Of a stretch of DNA of 64,000 nucleotides, positions 38,301 to 50,962 are shown one piece after another. Position 1 is the stretch's first letter; each line of letters starts with the position of its first letter. The notes beneath the pieces are model-generated. The model worked only from the letters and a program-made list of their open reading frames with translations. It was not told where the DNA came from and did not search any database. This DNA is from Fragilaria crotonensis. Lineage: Eukaryota > Bacillariophyta > Fragilariophyceae > Fragilariales > Fragilariaceae. A program made the position numbers and the translations under genes. The stretch covers positions 310,001 through 374,000 of the forward strand of contig JAKSYS010000002.1 of the NCBI GenBank assembly GCA_022925895.1, written 5' to 3'.

Positions 38301-41227
38301 TATTCCATTTGGCCCTCTGCATCGGTGAAGCCCAAGTACGTATCATCCACGAACGCGTCTGCAAGCCTTGATGAGGTCACAGATTTGTCTGGCGATTGGA
38401 AGGTCATACGTTCTGGAATGACCTTATCCAGTGTATGCAATAACAGAACCACCAAAGATAACCATACAGCGGGTGATGCACCACTGCCCTGACCTGTGCC
38501 GAATAGAGGCTCAAAACTTGTTCCATGGTAGTTGTCATATGAGACGCCGTAGAATGTTTTCACCGTGTATCTCATAAACTCGAGGGACTTAGCATGGCTC
38601 AAGATTGCGTTCTCAGGCATGCCGCACCGACGGGCTGCCAACATACCTAGTGCAACAATAATGCGATCATAGCAAGCTGATGCGTCATTGTCGAAACGAA
38701 CCAGATTCGTTTTCAGAACTCTACAAAGGTCGGTTGTTAGCTGCGTCATCATAATAGGGTCCATTGTGGTTCGACGTGGCGTTGATCCGAATTGGCTATT
38801 ATGGAGTAGATCTAATTCATCGGCTCTCCGAACCAGGCGCGATCCCCAAAGAAGCTTAAGAATGAAATTGAAATCCGCTTCAAATAAGTGAATAATGCGA
38901 AGTCGATCAATCTGGGGTCTCCCTTGATCTTTTTCGATCAAAACATTTGTAGCATTCTGCCATCGGGGAAGAGAGATACCATGAGTTAAGACAATAGACA
39001 AAAATTGCCTTAGACAACGCAGAAAATCGGGATCCTGAATGATTGCGCGGTAGTGTCCGAGATGGCGACCAGAGGGAGACGTTGAAGTTGTTTCTTTCCA
39101 CTTAGAGAAACCAACTACAATATCGGACTCCGTTATTTCGACGGAGATAGGGTCGTTGTTGAGTACTGCCGCGGGAACTGTGAAGGATAATAAGAACTCC
39201 TTAAGAATCTCGTCGTCTCCATGCCAATGATCTGGAACGATTCCCGCAAGTAAATTTTTTGCGTCATCCGAAATACTCGTAAAGGTCAGAGAGTCGTAAA
39301 TGACGCCGCTTCCACAAGGTGAACATGCCGCAGCTCTAAACGCCTCTCTGTTGAAGGTTAGGAGATGACGCTCAATGTCGCTTTATCGAGAACAGTGTCC
39401 CAAACAATGTCCGATTGATCGTTCGCATTTGAGATAGAATGAATGCTGTTCCCGGGTGAAGTGACATCTATGCTGTTTTTATTCCTTGGAACAAGTATCT
39501 TCGAAAGTCGAGAGAAAGATCCTGGGTTGAGTTCCTGTCTGAGATGGTAGTACAGGCCTCGGCACGACTCGGTTTGGATCGTACGTCGAACAATTTTGGC
39601 TTTCCGTTGTGATTCTTCTGAAATTCCGAAACCGTCATCTTGCGTGTAGGTATCAAGCAACTCTTCGTAGGACTGTAGTCGAAGATCCAGAGAGGAAACC
39701 TGACATTTGCGGAAGTTACGCGTTGCGCAGTTGAGATGTTTCCGGATTGTAGGTGTATCTAAACTTTGGTTGAGTAAGGGGAAAGAGAACAAGGATCCTG
39801 ACGTTGAATGCGTTCTTGCCAATTCCGAAAGGTATTTGCATAGTTTTTGGATGCTGTTGATTCTCGAAGTCTAAGAATCCAATAGCGCCTTATAATTGCC
39901 GCGTTCCGGAGAGCTGGAGACCAGTCAAACTTCTTCTGGGGTTTCGTAAGTTTTCTCTCTGAAGCAGCCATCGCTCTACCTTGGTCCGAGTCCCACTGGA
40001 TAAGTTTCCTGCGCAGCTCATCTTTACTCATAGTCAAATGAGATGAATAGAGATGATCCATGCGGGAAAACATGTTGTGCGATTCATAATACACACGCAT
40101 GTGATTGAGATATGATGACACTAGCTCCGGGTTGTTTGTGTAAGTGGCCGGTGAGTTGACGGAGCTAGTGGTTGTTGTATCAGGTTCTTCTGAAGTTCCC
40201 CAATCTCGAGATCAACAAATAAGCCTCTGTGGTCAGATTGCGGACCCTCGTTGTATGCCAAAGCGCCTGCTCTCACACATTTTTGTGCTAGAGATTCGCT
40301 GCCATAGATAAAGTCAATGCGGCGGGATGGGGAGCCGATGTACGTCGAGTTGGGTGGGTTATCTTGGTGAAGATCAACGAGGTTGCAAGAGACCAGAAAA
40401 TTCTCGAAAAATGATTCATTATGCGGTTGTGAATTCGCGTCCATCATTAAAAGGATAGCATTCCCATCGTCCTGGAGTTGTCTTATTACTTCTGCCAGGT
40501 GTTGGAAAAATAGCTTTCTGGGATTAGGAGACTTATAGCCTTGATCCTTGAAATAATGGTATTCCCTACTGAACGAACTGCCGAGTGGAGATGTCCTCAC
40601 ATTTCCAGAGCACACTCTGTAGGCGGTGATCACCGTTAACTTGAAATCGCTCGAGCCGCGGATAGTGAAACCACACCACCTGCCGAGTCCCGTTGGATCT
40701 TGAATGCTGTCTCCAAAGATACTTGATGTGATTGTACCCGTTACCGCAGTAAGAGAACCTCCTGGTTGATATGTCGATTCAACAGAGCAGGGATCGATAG
40801 CCTGTGACGGGTACCCGAAAACAACTCTGCTTTGTTGATGGTGTTTCCAAAGTTTTTTCTTGAAGTCGCTCTGGAGATGGTTGTGCTGCCAGCATGTATT
40901 TGTCTCCACTAAGCCTGCCACATCAATGTGAAAAGACTTTATGGACTGAAGATAATAGTGGTAATCTTCGAGGCCTGGAGAGAAGGTCAGTCCGTGTACA
41001 TTTTGAAAAAAGAACCGAATAGACGATTGGGATTTTTGTGTTATTGAATCGCCGAAGGATGTGGTTAAATGTGGGTCTGTTGGTGATGCCCATGCATGTC
41101 GGTTTGGTTGACTTCGGGGAGCCGAGAGTAAACTCGATGTAGGAAGAGGAGGAGTACTTATTTGCGGACGTTTGGAAAACCTGTGCGCTGGTTCAAACGT
41201 CTTGGTCCGAGGACAGAAAGAACTCAT
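35366..41227 (-). pseudogene. LINE ORF2: AP endonuclease, reverse transcriptase, RNase H, zinc knuckle
   Basis: From ATG 41227 (MSSFCPRTKTFEP). The APE domain (to 40121) has FFFQNVHGL, LVETN, LLMMDANSQ and GPQSDHRGLF, the endonuclease catalytic set. The RT core lies in a long open frame from about 39,350 to 36,566: DNDASACYDRI (box A), GTGQGSGASPAVWLSL (box B) and DAFVDDTYLGF (box C). RNase H follows with YIASDGGLSG, STRSELAGFA and WITDSKAALS. A CPCCLSDKETTEHFLRCH zinc motif (about 36,215) and a helical C-terminal domain ending ILPERGTRRIPEGFRVV close the protein. Frame changes or stops separate it near 40,121, 39,820, 39,360, 36,600, 36,300 and 36,002, so about six breaks. The RT/RNase H part itself is open, indicating a fairly young insertion. 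Confidence 0.9.
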
Positions 41228-41350
41228 TTGTTTAGCCCACCGTCTGGAGCTTTGGATTCGTATTGAGCTTCCAGTACGGTAGAGATTTCGTCGAGTTCTG
41301 ATGATGGAAAGGCGACGCCTTGCTGTTGCGACTCAAATTGAGTCAATTCG

Positions 41351-44027
41351 CTATGCTGCGGGTGTGTCTGTGAACGGATTTAAGTATGGGAATCGGTGCT
41401 GCTGGGTGGAGAAGAACGTACTTTTTTTCTTCTCTGGTGACGGGAACGATGTTGTGGAGCGGTATGACATTGATTCGTCGGAAGAGTCAGAGCTGGACTT
41501 ATTGGAATCAAAATCTCCAGTGTCAACAAGTTGTAGAATTGAGTCGGTGCCATACTGAGATTGCTGGTAAACTGCGTTTTGGGAGTTATCCGTTGTGGCG
41601 GCGCCTGAACTGGAATTATCCTTTGGCTTAGCCAGTGATGTGACGACAGATATGAGTGAATTGATTTTATCCTCAATGGATAGCACATTGTCGCCCATAG
41701 TGACTTGACGCTCCATAAATTGAACAACTTGACTTTCCAAACCCCTGAAACGAAGTTTGTGTTCTTCATGCGATGCATTAGAATCTTGTAAAGATTTGTC
41801 AATACTAGTGTCGAGGCGGTGAAATTGTCGTTCCATTTGACTAAGTCTGTCGTCAGTGATCTTGCTCAGTTTGTCGTGATCTTTCCTCTGACGTTTCCAT
41901 ATCGCATCCAGTTCATGAAAACGAGCCTGTGTGGACGATATAGAGGTTGCCTTGCCTGAGTTTGATGACGCCGTTGTTACCGTTTGATCATCTTGATTTC
42001 TGTGCTGTCGTAATGGTAGACTTGCTATGGATTGCTGACCTTGGTAAGAGTCGACAGTGGATTCCGAAATAGAAGTGTTGGATGAGAACCGAGATGAAAC
42101 TGATGAACCACGGCGATCAGCGTCCTTAGAAGCTGGTTTTGTTGCAATAGTTGCGTCATTTCGCCCACTCTCCGTCGGGGAAACAAGGCTGTCGAAAATT
42201 GCGAGACTGTCATTTATTTTTTGTCTTGTACTAATTTCAATAACAGCCGGTGGTCGCCCAATTGATGATCGAAACCTCTCTTCTCTTTGCCTAAAGGGAA
42301 ATACGCGACTCTTGTAATTTGAGAATTCAGAGAGGACCCTTTTGTAATGTCGAGGTGGAACCAACATGTACGCTTTCTGGTCATATCCTCCATTCACAAC
42401 ATCGCATTTGATAGAAGTAGTGCTATCCTCTTCGGTCAACGAGAGACACCATTCACGAGTGCTTCGTTCTTTTGTCGTTCCGTTTGGAAACTGTTCCGAT
42501 CTGGCTGAGTGTATCGATGTTGGTTATGAACGGTGCCAAGGGAATCATCCTTAGAGATTTGACGTACGCATTGTGTTTTGCGAAAACTGTCTGGATTTGC
42601 TCTGTAGACATACTTTCGAAAGCGAACCTTGGAAGGTATACTCCAACTTTGCTTCCATCGAGGAAGTTTAAGAGTGCTTGGCTTAAACTATGGACGTATC
42701 GTTCCCCGCATAAGATCGCAAGATGGTCAATTTTCTGTTCGAGAGGAGTCTGACGATGTAGGAAAATGTCGAAATACGGAGTCGCATCTGGAAGTTGACC
42801 TCGTCAATACTGAAGATATCTAACTCGATGAGTTAAATTCGGAGCCTTGAGAAGAATGTAACCAGCAACCACATGTTTTCCTCCAACACTTTTCGAGTTG
42901 GAAATCGCCACAGTAGCCTTGTGTAGATTGAGATTGTTCGTTGAGTTTGGATTGTTTCTCCAAGGGGTTGGGTTCTTAGAGTTGAATCCAAAACGAGTGG
43001 CAATTACAACAAGTGACTGAGTTGGTGATACCGTGACTGATGGGAGATATGTGCGGACTTCTGAAGGTGACATTTGAGAGACAACTCTTGGATTCTCAAG
43101 ACCTTCAGAGTGCCAGTTGTATAGCATTCCGTCGCTGTCAAGAAAAACTTTGACAAGGAAATCATAAATCGACTGGTTCAGTGCATCGGACTGTTTTTCA
43201 ACATTGCGGGTGTCAATAGTCATTTGAATACGGAAAGTCACGCGATGAGTTCCGTCATTTAGTGGGATGTTTAAATTGGGAATCAAGGCAGATTGTTTGG
43301 CGTCATGAGATGATGCCATCGAATTTGAGGAAAGCGACTTCTCGCTGCGAGTGTTATTTTCTTTGGCTTGCAATTGTTGTCCGTTAGTTTCACCGGATTC
43401 ATCGGTCTCCGGAGCAGGAGACGTCTGAGATGGCAGGTTAGAGAAACGAGTAGCGGGAGACTTTTTTGCTGATGGTAGGTTGGCGGTGTTTGGGGAGGGG
43501 TCTTTCTTCCTTTTGTATGGATTCATCATCTTGTTGTGAGGCCCAATTTTTTTCCAAGGATTTATCTTCCCGTGGATAGACTTCCAGGATGTTGATGTTG
43601 TATCCAAAGATAGAATGTCTGGCGCATGAATCGAAAGGAATGGCTGGGAAATAGACATGGCCCAAGCTTGTAGTTTCTCCGATATGTCGATTTTCCTGTC
43701 GACATGGTACATAAAATTATACCAAATCAAATGATGGAGCGGGGACGGGTCGGTATTGAAGGAGTTCCAAATCTTGTTGAACCATGGACCTTCAATGGTG
43801 TGGCAAGCAAGGATTGCGTACCTGTGCCAGTGAGTGGTTGTGATGGATTGACGATAGATCGTTTCGTCAGAGAGGCGGCGATAGCGTTCTCCTTCAGTTT
43901 CGGGAGGAATCATGTCAAACGAAGATGGTTCGAACCACGAAGTAGTCTCGAAACCGAAAAGAGGATCGTTGTCAGGAGGGAGTATGTACTCAGAGAGCAA
44001 AGGGGACGGGACCGTTCCTTCAGTCAT
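41351..44027 (-). pseudogene. LINE ORF1, unusually long, one stop and one frameshift
   Basis: It begins at ATG 44027 (MTEGTVPSPLLSEYILPP). The first open stretch (407 codons to 42804) has a basic, Ser/Pro-rich middle (NPYKRKKDPSPN) and a folded half with DGTHRVTFRIQMTIDTRN. It meets a TGA at 42804-42806, after which the same frame continues as GQLPDATPYFDIFLHRQTP. A frameshift near 42,445 leads into the last open stretch (42439-41351), which is acidic, Ser-rich and coiled-coil (DAIWKRQRKDHDKLSKITDD). Spacing to ORF2 is 123 nt. Its position implies an RNA-binding Gag-like role, but no zinc knuckle or RRM is visible. Confidence 0.75.
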
Positions 44028-44135
44028 GGTGATCGGCACGAGAAGGCGCAGTACTGTTTCAACGAACGAGCGGGTGACGGACAGAAAGGCGATGCAAAAA
44101 ATCGAAATTGAAAAGTGTGTATATTCGAAGTAGTA

Positions 44136-45400
44136 CATGTTCCACCTAACAAGCGAGAAAGCTCTGTCCCTGGTTCTGATTCCCAGGTTACTCCCTTGAT
44201 GCTTGGAGCGGCGTTGCCACCTCAGCCACCACCATCCGGCGTGAAGCGAGAGAAGAAAGACTTCCTTCCTACATCGTCGAATCATCACCCCGTGGATCCA
44301 TCACACATTGACCCTGCCTCCGTTCAAAGAACTACCCACCACTTGGGGGCAATGACAGAAACCCTGAAGTTGGGGGCACCTTTCACGCCTGCTGCGGCAG
44401 CCCTCGCGGATCCTAGTATAAATGATGTTTTGCAGGACGTCCCCATCCAGCAGGGACCGGGTTTCGACACAACGCCGATTACCGTAACTCAGGATGGAAG
44501 ACTTGGTGGGTTCGCAAGTTTTCAAACAACTCAATCATCAGTTGTAACAAGTCGCTGAGGACTCCTCTGAAGATGAAATTGTTGACAGAACTGATGGTAA
44601 CTGAAGGAAAAAGTCCGTTTTGATGTTTGATGTGCAATGAAAGACAGATGAGACATCATTTTTACCGTTTGCACTTGTGTTACGGGATTAGTATCCAAGC
44701 GAGGCAGCACTCCACGGTGTGGTGCTAGCACAGGATGAACTCAAGCATTCTTGTCCGGCGTTTGATTCAAATTCTGTCGTCAGTTACTGCCAATGATACG
44801 AATGCAGCCGAGACGAACCTCGATATTTATCCTACTTAGCCAGGCGGCAGCATCTGACATATACGCTGTGTTGTTCGTGCAACACCGGTGCTGGATGTAA
44901 GAAGAGGCCTACTGGTTGCATCAGCCGCTGTATTGGAGTCAAATATGATGCCACTATCCAGCACAGTGCAAAGTATGCGCCGCTGGCACTGGATTCTGAG
45001 CCAGGTAATGTTTTTGCGGGCTGATGCGATTCGTAAAGAGTTCAACTCCTTGTTGGCTCATGACTGTTTTGCATTCCATGCTCCGGATTACAAACCAAGC
45101 AAGTTCGGAAAACTAGTGGGCAAAGCTGTCACACGATGTTTGGAGAAAGCAAGATGGGCGGTAAAAAGCTTGTTTTGACCTTGTTGCCTGTGCTGGCCAT
45201 TTGGTGCATCCATCTACGGAGAAGATTGTCTCCCAAGCTGGATCAGCATTCAGTGACCGCAAGAAAGAAGTTATGATTTTCACGGAAGCCCTGTAGCTAT
45301 TGCTTACGACGTAGTACGCACATCTAGCTATCCCAGAGGAGGTGTTGTTTTGCATTTTACAAGGAATAAAGCTAAACCATTTCCCCCAGTTATTTTAGTC
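44136..45400 (+). mobile_element. Ty1/copia (CoDi-like) fossil, right part
   Basis: This is the continuation of the fossil beyond the LINE. It holds a proline-rich linker region (44.14-44.56 kb) and the beginning of a reverse transcriptase region (about 44.9-45.3 kb), both broken. No right LTR was recognised. Decay is advanced and older than the LINE insertion. Confidence 0.6.
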
Positions 45401-48400
45401 AATGCCAAACCATGTGGTCATCTAACCCCCTGCAACTCCATTGAGACTGCAGGCTTGTCTCCTCCTTGATGGGGTGTCAAACACTAAAGACGTCAGGATG
45501 TTGGTGGCTTTGGGCCTCCTCTGCTTTCAAGTTCCCTGAGGTCTTCATCAACCTGGAATGACGTATTTTTGGTGAGCTTTACTGAGTGAATCAATGGGCA
45601 ACCTCAAATACCAAAGGAGAAGTCAACCAGCATGCCTAGAAGAAAAACGTACTGTAGAATGTCATTCAATTTCATATTGGATTTGGTTAGCAGGGCAGGG
45701 TCAGGGCATCAGGTGAAGTTAACAGGCTAGCAAGCTAGTATCAACAAGGAGTGCGTCTACTACTTTGTGCTCAGAGCTTGAAGTAGACTTCTTGGTATGA
45801 CAAATATTAAGTTTTGATTGAGTAAAAATATGTATGCATATTGTACTATTCAAAGTCTGGAGCAGGGATGCACACAATAAAATTGTTATTCTCCTGCTGT
45901 TGATTTTACAATAAGAATACAATAAATCGGTATTGCTGGCCTGACCAACAAGCCAATACAATATGTTGGTATTGTTGAACACCCCAGCCAATTCAATATA
46001 TCAGCAGCAATGGCTCTGCCTCTCAACAGCAACCTAGCTAAGTAGAAGCGTAGTACTGAGAGAATGATGTGCATTCATTTACAAACTCCGCCCTCCAGCA
46101 GCAATTCCAGAAGAAAGATCTTCAGCCGAAGAAGACAAAGCATCTTCACTGTTCTTAGTACAGTGAAGAAGTTGAGGCAAAACTTCAAAGGTAAATTTCA
46201 TGATGTCATTGAAGGAACAGCATTTGCCACCCCCCTTTTGCGAACTGAATGTATGTTAAGAAGACTCAAGAGTGCTCCCATAAAGGCATCAAGGCAATGA
46301 AAGACAAAGCGTGAATTACGATAATGGTTTGCACATCTGCATCAGGAACAAATCTTCCCTTGTTTGTCGTTCGTTAACCTAAGTACCCGATCTGCTTTCA
46401 GAACAAACGGAAACAACCATTTGAGTACTCTTCTTCTCAATTGAATTCGTGGTTTAACCAAAATTGATGAAGATATGGATTTTGAAAACCTGTTGGTCTC
46501 ATCATGGGACTATTTTTGGAAAGTGCCTTGCATCCTTATCCTCGACAACGTTTCAGGTCACATAATCCTTTTCGAGGGTGGTTGGCTACCCCAGATAGTA
46601 ACAAGCTGCATAGATCTTTTTGCCAACGAATGTAACAATGTAACTACTACTAGCAAATCATCAACCTGCCTGGCTGCAGAGATGTTGGGTACATGGCTGC
46701 ACTTCTTTGGAGTTACCTTGACATCTTTGAAAATGTTGGTGGCTTTGAAGATTCCAAGAGGAGAGATATGATGCTGCCTCAAGGTTGTAGGTGACTTGAT
46801 ATTGGCGGAAAAGCAATTATTCTTGATGCATGCAATGCACATTTTCGATTTGATTTGGCGCAAGATAGTACATAGTATGCTCGAGAAGTTGGAATTCAGC
46901 AGCCAGTGCTAAGGGAATCTTGCCGCTGTCGTGGGATTGTGATATAAATAACAATGTTGGGCGAGCCTCATTGACAAAAGGTGAAACCCAAGTACCTTCT
47001 GAATTGTGCAGTGAGCTTTGCGAGCTCCTGGGCGCCATGCTGGTTCTGAGAAACCGCCGGATGCTTTCATGTGGCGTTAATTGCAATGATGAAGCGCTTG
47101 GACCGCAAAACTAATTCCTGCATGAAGACCTTACCATGCTTATGCCTCAATGATACAACAATTACTGATGAACAGGCCAGCATGGCAGTAAATTGATGGA
47201 ATATCAGAGCAACCGAGATTTCATTTAGGTAACAATTGCTGATGCTATTGATAAGAAGATTGTTGATCAAGGCAGGGGAATGGTGGCAATGGCAACAAAT
47301 GTGGATGTGGAGGAAGAGATTAGGATGTTCATGATGATCCACCTCGCCCTTAGCTTTCCTCATTGAATCAAAGCCTGATCATCATGGACAACAAGATGGT
47401 GATGCTGGCTATCGCAATCAATGTTTGCTGGGTTCACTCTGCATACAATGGAGCGGGATATCTGCAGGAACCGAATGCTTGGAAAGCAAACCCAGCAGCC
47501 AACCTTGCTACATGCTACATGTTTTTGTATGAACAAGCAAATCATTCGCTGCTGGCGCAGATGCTTCCAATGAAGGAGCAGCACAACGGGTAATGAACAA
47601 CAGTAACAGCCAAGATCTGAATCATGATGATAGGCAGCAGTCATGTAAGGATGTTGAGGATCACAATGAGGGCCCCTCCTCCTATTCTTCAAAATCAAGT
47701 GTTCGTGCCATGGTAGCTAAGTGATGTAACGGATGGTAAAAGTAATGACATCTAATAGTGCAATACCATCAAACCTATGGGTCTCAAGCATCATAGGATC
47801 ATAGGCATGCTACAGTGCAACCGTATTGAGATGGTCTGTCCATTATTTGATGGGTAAATCCAGAATTAAGCCCATAATACTGATAGTGCCCATAGTATTA
47901 TGCCCATATAATCAAGAGTAGACTGGTGTATAATGTTATTGTTGATGTTACTTGCCAATACTATCGCAGTATCATATTGCAATTGTCTGGTGGACAAAGC
48001 CAGTGTATCTTGTCACTATGAATATACAACTGACCAAATACAATATATTGTGCACCAAAATGTTGAAGCACTTCTATTCATTGCATGTGATCGTAGGTTC
48101 ATTACCACCTTCTTCGCAATAGTAGTATTGTATTGTTACAATAAATTGCAGTATAGGTGCGGTGCATCGAACCATTATAATACGATGTTGTTGCCCAAAG
48201 AACCAATACAACTATGTATTGTCATTGTCTGGATACAATAGTAAGCAAGATATATTGATATGCTTGTTTGATCAACCGATACAATGTATATTGTTAATTG
48301 TTATTGTCCGATTGTGAATTAAAACAATGTATTGGTACAGTACTATATTCTTGTGGATCCCTGATCCCTGGTCTGGGGGTACGAAGTATAACACTATGGC

Positions 48401-48640
48401 TTGTTTCATCCTGAGCCTACATATCGTTGGAATTTGTAGACCCAGTATTAAAAAATTTGATGAAGCTCAAATTCTTGAGAACAATTATCTTGACACCAAC
48501 CCAACAACGGATCACAAATCATTATCTTTCTCTTGGGTCAGTGCTTTGGTTTGATCATTGTCAATTTGCAGATATGTGTCCTCTGACAACTATTGATACT
48601 ACAGTGGCCAAGTGATCTCTAGTACTAGTAGTAGCTATGA
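45401..48640. other. Gene-free AT-rich region with CAATA/TATTG motifs
   Basis: No supportable gene. Divergent inverted motifs of the type CCAATAC..ATGTATTGT(C) recur at about 45,950, 47,950, 48,040, 48,205 and 48,280, several followed by ATTGTCTGG. ORFs such as 46475-46771 (ILILDNVSGHIILFEGGW) look like transposase scraps but were not identified. Confidence 0.4.
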
Positions 48641-48718
48641 TACCACCAGAGGAGTGTAGAGATACGAGGACAGCCAGTGTGCGATGAGAGAGTTCTCAAG
48701 GTGTTTTTGCGATACGAC

Positions 48719-48957
48719 AAACTGACCGAGTGACTCCTTCTCGGTTGTGCCAGCAGAGCAATAAAGAGACTACTACAATGATAGTCAATGACCGAACAAT
48801 ATACTTCAGTAGTGGAGAAGTGAAGAAACAACAGCGACCAAGGAATGAAGAGACTTCACAACAGCGACCAAGGAATGAAGAGACTTCGATGACAGCCAGG
48901 GACTGACCAAGTGATTTCTTCTTGGTTGTACCAGAGGAATACTAAAGATACTACTAC
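48719..48957. repeat. Nested direct repeats (182-bp spacing and a 30-bp tandem)
   Basis: ACAACAGCGACCAAGGAATG plus AAGAGACTTC is present twice in tandem at 48828-48857 and 48858-48887, identical. Around it, the phrase CTGACC(G/A)AGTGA..TCGGTTGT..CCAG at 48719-48775 recurs in diverged form at 48901-48957. Confidence 0.85.
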
Positions 48958-49158
48958 TAGTACGATGACAGTCAATGACTGAGTAATCTCCCTACAACGA
49001 TGTACTAGCTAGAAGTGAAGAAGCTCCGACAGTCATCTACTTCTCATTAAATGTAATTGCAACACTTATTGCCTGCACAACGATATTAACAAAGCCGGTA
49101 TCAAAGTTGACAGCAGCTTGGTGGGTCTTAAATGCCTTTACAAGGCAATCAATAAGTG

Positions 49159-50962
49159 TTAAGTTGAGTGAAGGAGTGTCAATTTCACTCCTTTTGCATT
49201 CATGAAGCGCAAAGTAGTAGTCTCAGATGTATGCTTGTGCCCTTCGAGAGTGCTTGCGCACGAATTCGGTTGTGAGGACATCTCTGCTTGTACATTATTG
49301 AATAAACCCCTTGAAAGACTCCTTTCCATTTTTAGAATCTGAGGGTTCTGGTTGATGCACACACTTTGAAACTCCCCAACAATATTTGATGCCTTTGCCT
49401 GCCAACTCAGCATGAAATTTGGTGTGATAAGTACCAACGCACCAATGTTATTGCCAACATGTTGAAGTGCCATCACCAGTTCCTCTGCAAAACCAAGGCA
49501 GCATGCCATGTGGCATTTCAAGCTCCAATTCTCTGGACCCTCCAAAACTTTGCCATCATCATCCTTTGCAAGATCCATTGTGTATTTCTTGATCTGCTGA
49601 CCCTCATCGATCCATCCCCGCTCCCAGAGGACATGAAAAAGATGGCTGGCCTTGTCAACCTTCTTCTCTTGTGCTCTTATAACTTTGTTGTCAACATTGT
49701 TTGCCTTTACAAGCTCTAGCAATTCTGTTAACCGGTATTGGAGGCATCAGTCGTTCAAGAGATTCAAGGGAGCTAGCTCACTTTTTAGTTCAGCAATTGT
49801 TTTGTTTCGTGTTCGTGGATTTCCTGGCAGAGGTGGGAGTAAGCGATCATGGCAATTTAGTTCTCTTTTTTCAATTGTCATCCAGAAGGGTCCAACATCA
49901 GTGGATTTGAAGATGAATGATTGAGTGTCACCGACAGATAAGGTGTGTTGATGCCTTCCAAGATATCCATTGTGATCTTTTACCTTTCTTGACTCACACA
50001 TCCTTGGCTGGCTGCACTCTTCCATAGCCCTTATTCATAGCATAAGCATCCAGTCCATTTGTCAATTTTTAGCTTGTCCCGTGAGTGATTGAACAGAAAC
50101 ACAAGTCAAATTGCGAGTATAGCACTTTGATGCAGTCGACTAAGTCCTCAAATTGGACACTCATATGATTTTTAAGTCCATTACCCCTCATTGTTTGCTC
50201 CCAATTCAAAACTCACAACAAGTGGTGACTCTTTCAGATCCTTCTTTCCTGCTTGACCATGAACTGCAATGGATGCATCAGCGTCAATGTAGTTTTGACC
50301 TTGACGGTGAATGTTGATTTCTTCTAACTGTAAGCAGCTGATGTGAACTCCAAAGCCAGATTCTCGAGATTGGATGGCGGATATCATGAGGCTCAAGCCA
50401 TCAGTCTTTGGAAGGAGAGGGCATTGACCTTGCGGTCCACTTTTCCATCAGGGTGTCCGAGGCTCAAGCTTGTTGGAAGGTACTTGGAACAAAAGTCATT
50501 TTGATGGAAAAGAACATTTGGTCTCTCGTGCCCATCAACACAAAATGATATTTCCGGTTGTCATAATGAAAGCCTAAACGACGGAGCCATCGCCATGTTG
50601 TCGTCAAAGAGATAGGCAAATCTAGATAGAACCCCTGGAGAAGACAGTCTTTTATTGTTTGAGATTGCATTTTGCTGTTCCTCATCTCTTCAATGCCCTC
50701 ATCAGCTTCAATCGTAGTATAGCCTTCGGTGGTCTGTGGTCTCACATGACTTGTAGTGATTTGTACGAGCAGCAGCAGTTGTCGTTGACGCAGCACTCCG
50801 AATCATCTTTACGATCAGCTTGTTCTGTGCCTGCTCAACAGTTAGATCTGATAAATTTCCAACAATACAGTAATCAATCCAAGCCAGCGTTACCTCTTCC
50901 TGAAGATACTCCAGCAGGTCTGGCAGAGGCTTTTTACGTTTGTGGGTTCTTGGGTCAGGCAA
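49159..50962 (-). pseudogene. Decayed DDE-type DNA transposase
   Basis: Broken open stretches on the minus strand fall in a consistent order. The N-terminal part includes ISLTTTWRWLRRLGFHYDNR (about 50,600), the helix-turn-helix-to-catalytic linker common to a widespread diatom/fungal DDE family. Then come VGDTQSFIFKSTDVGPFW and PPLPGNPRTRNKTIAELKSE (49,747-50,025), and finally FHVLWERGWIDEGQQIKKYT to the end at 49159. At least four frame changes or stops separate the pieces. Superfamily is uncertain (IS630/Tc1-like from memory). Terminal repeats were not found. Confidence 0.6.

Larger units (their letters stand above)
35348..44120 (-). mobile_element. Full-length LINE (APE/RT/RNase H, I-like) with 15-bp target duplication
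   Basis: The element lies in minus orientation, 8,773 bp. Identical 15-mers ATATTCGAAGTAGTA flank it at 35333-35347 and 44121-44135. Its 3' end (near 35348) is a short TTA-rich tail, typical of LINEs. It carries ORF1 (from 44027, 93 nt inside the 5' end) and ORF2 with AP endonuclease, reverse transcriptase, RNase H and a CCHC tail, so it is not 5' truncated. Both ORFs carry breaks. The target was the older copia fossil. Confidence 0.93.

Noticed and set aside
44115-44558. 147-codon proline-rich ORF as a host gene
   Set aside because: Its left end overlaps the LINE target duplication and it lies in the copia fossil; no independent support.
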